From Sphingopyxis sp. BSN-002 (GTDB taxonomy: Bacteria > Pseudomonadota > Alphaproteobacteria > Sphingomonadales > Sphingomonadaceae), in assembly GCF_022024275.1 (NCBI RefSeq), contig NZ_CP091804.1, forward strand, positions 3,636,198 to 3,700,197: 64,000 nucleotides of DNA, written 5' to 3'. The notes under the pieces were generated by a model. The model was given only the letters and a program-made list of their open reading frames with translations, was not told where the DNA came from and made no database searches. A program made the translations under genes and the position numbers. This document shows, piece by piece, positions 63,555 to 64,000 of the stretch (the first letter of the stretch is position 1; every line of letters starts with the position of its first letter).

Positions 63555-64000
63555 TCAGCGGATCGGCGAATCGGGCGCGAGCCGCATATCCAGATAGTTA
63601 TCGAGCGATTTCATCAACTGGTCGAGCTCATGCTCGAAGAAGTGGTTGGCGCGCGGGATCTCGTCGTGATGGATCGTGATGCCCTTTTGCGTCCGCAGCT
63701 TGTCGACCAGCTTCTGGATCGCGGCCGGCGGAACGATCTCGTCCTGACCGCCCGCGACGATGATGCCCGACGAGGGGCAGGGCGCGAGGAAGCTGAAGTC
63801 ATACATGTTCGCCGGCGGCGCGACCGACAGGAAGCCGCGGATCTCCGGACGGCGCATCAGCAGCTGCATGCCGATCCATGCACCGAAGCTGAAGCCGGCG
63901 ACCCACGTGGTCTGCGCCTCGGGATGGATCGACTGGACCCAGTCGAGCGCCGAGGCGGCGTCGCTCAGCTCGCCGATCCCGTTGTCGAACGTACCCTGGC
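63555..64000 (-). CDS. Alpha/beta hydrolase, N-terminus outside the window
   Basis: The last about 148 residues of a hydrolase. The nucleophile elbow is present (VAGFSFGAWIGMQ, Ser in GFSFGA), the acid is probably Asp in IIVAGGQDEIVPP, and the catalytic His is in PRANHFFEHELDQLM. The pattern matches the COG2945 group of small alpha/beta hydrolases. The 5' end lies beyond base 64000. Confidence 0.88.
   Translation of the reverse strand, partial: QGTFDNGIGELSDAASALDWVQSIHPEAQTTWVAGFSFGAWIGMQLLMRRPEIRGFLSVAPPANMYDFSFLAPCPSSGIIVAGGQDEIVPPAAIQKLVDKLRTQKGITIHHDEIPRANHFFEHELDQLMKSLDNYLDMRLAPDSPIR

Overview
The window is high-GC chromosomal DNA from an alphaproteobacterium of the order Sphingomonadales, most likely Sphingopyxis or a close relative. 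This is inferred from three large TonB-dependent receptors with the 'IVTAQKR..QDVP' plug start, several secreted S9 and M28 peptidases, and core genes (rpoZ, ftsH, tilS, cpoB, rodZ, hslV/hslU, rpsD, nrdR, glyA, rpiB) in typical alphaproteobacterial form. Genes are dense and on both strands. I see no rRNA, CRISPR array, integrase, transposase or prophage module. Two tRNAs are present: Ser-GGA and Thr-GGT.

Layout. 1-12.4 kb is an accessory catabolic region: a truncated TonB-dependent receptor, an unknown 472-aa protein, a LysR regulator divergent from a phytanoyl-CoA-dioxygenase-like gene plus an FMN reductase, then a minus-strand cluster of CoA ligase, saccharopine-dehydrogenase-like protein, SDR and a second receptor. 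12.6-21 kb looks like an organosulfur or sulfate-ester scavenging block: a MalT-like LuxR regulator with an ATPase domain, a third receptor (possibly coupled to a 59-aa ORF), a TauD-type dioxygenase and a secreted sulfatase. 21-29.4 kb is mixed housekeeping: a cyclophilin, DUF1905, a LysR regulator, a bacterial CDC48-type double AAA ATPase, an MFS transporter, a PmtA-like methyltransferase and a phospholipase-D-family protein.

29.4-35.6 kb is one giant gene. It encodes a 2049-residue protein with a transglutaminase-like N-terminus, an RTX-like glycine/aspartate block and five VCBS-like repeats alternating with four copies of an unrecognised module. It looks like a type I secretion substrate. 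35.8-42.8 kb is rpoZ, a DUF3800 protein, small exported proteins, ftsH, tilS, cpoB and a rodZ-like gene. 42.9-44.6 kb is a mosaic island. It carries a diverged copy of the last 27 codons of hslU, two large palindromic elements and a four-cysteine Rap1a/Tai-like secreted protein.

44.6-47.6 kb is hslV, an FAD oxidoreductase and hslU. The oxidoreductase has the D-amino-acid-oxidase sequence blocks in circularly permuted order, and this is the most striking single observation. 47.9-58.3 kb holds a double PilZ protein, a nitrobindin-like protein, a Tat-exported hydrolase, the agmatine-to-putrescine pair aguA/aguB with a small TonB-domain gene between them, an M28 lipoprotein peptidase and two tandem S9 peptidases. 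58.3-64 kb is rpsD, a chorismate mutase, two paralogous small two-cysteine exported proteins, the rpiB-glyA-orf-nrdR-trmJ operon, a 54-aa membrane protein and a truncated alpha/beta hydrolase.

All functions are read from motifs and domain order by eye. No database search was possible, so names at family level are firmer than substrates.
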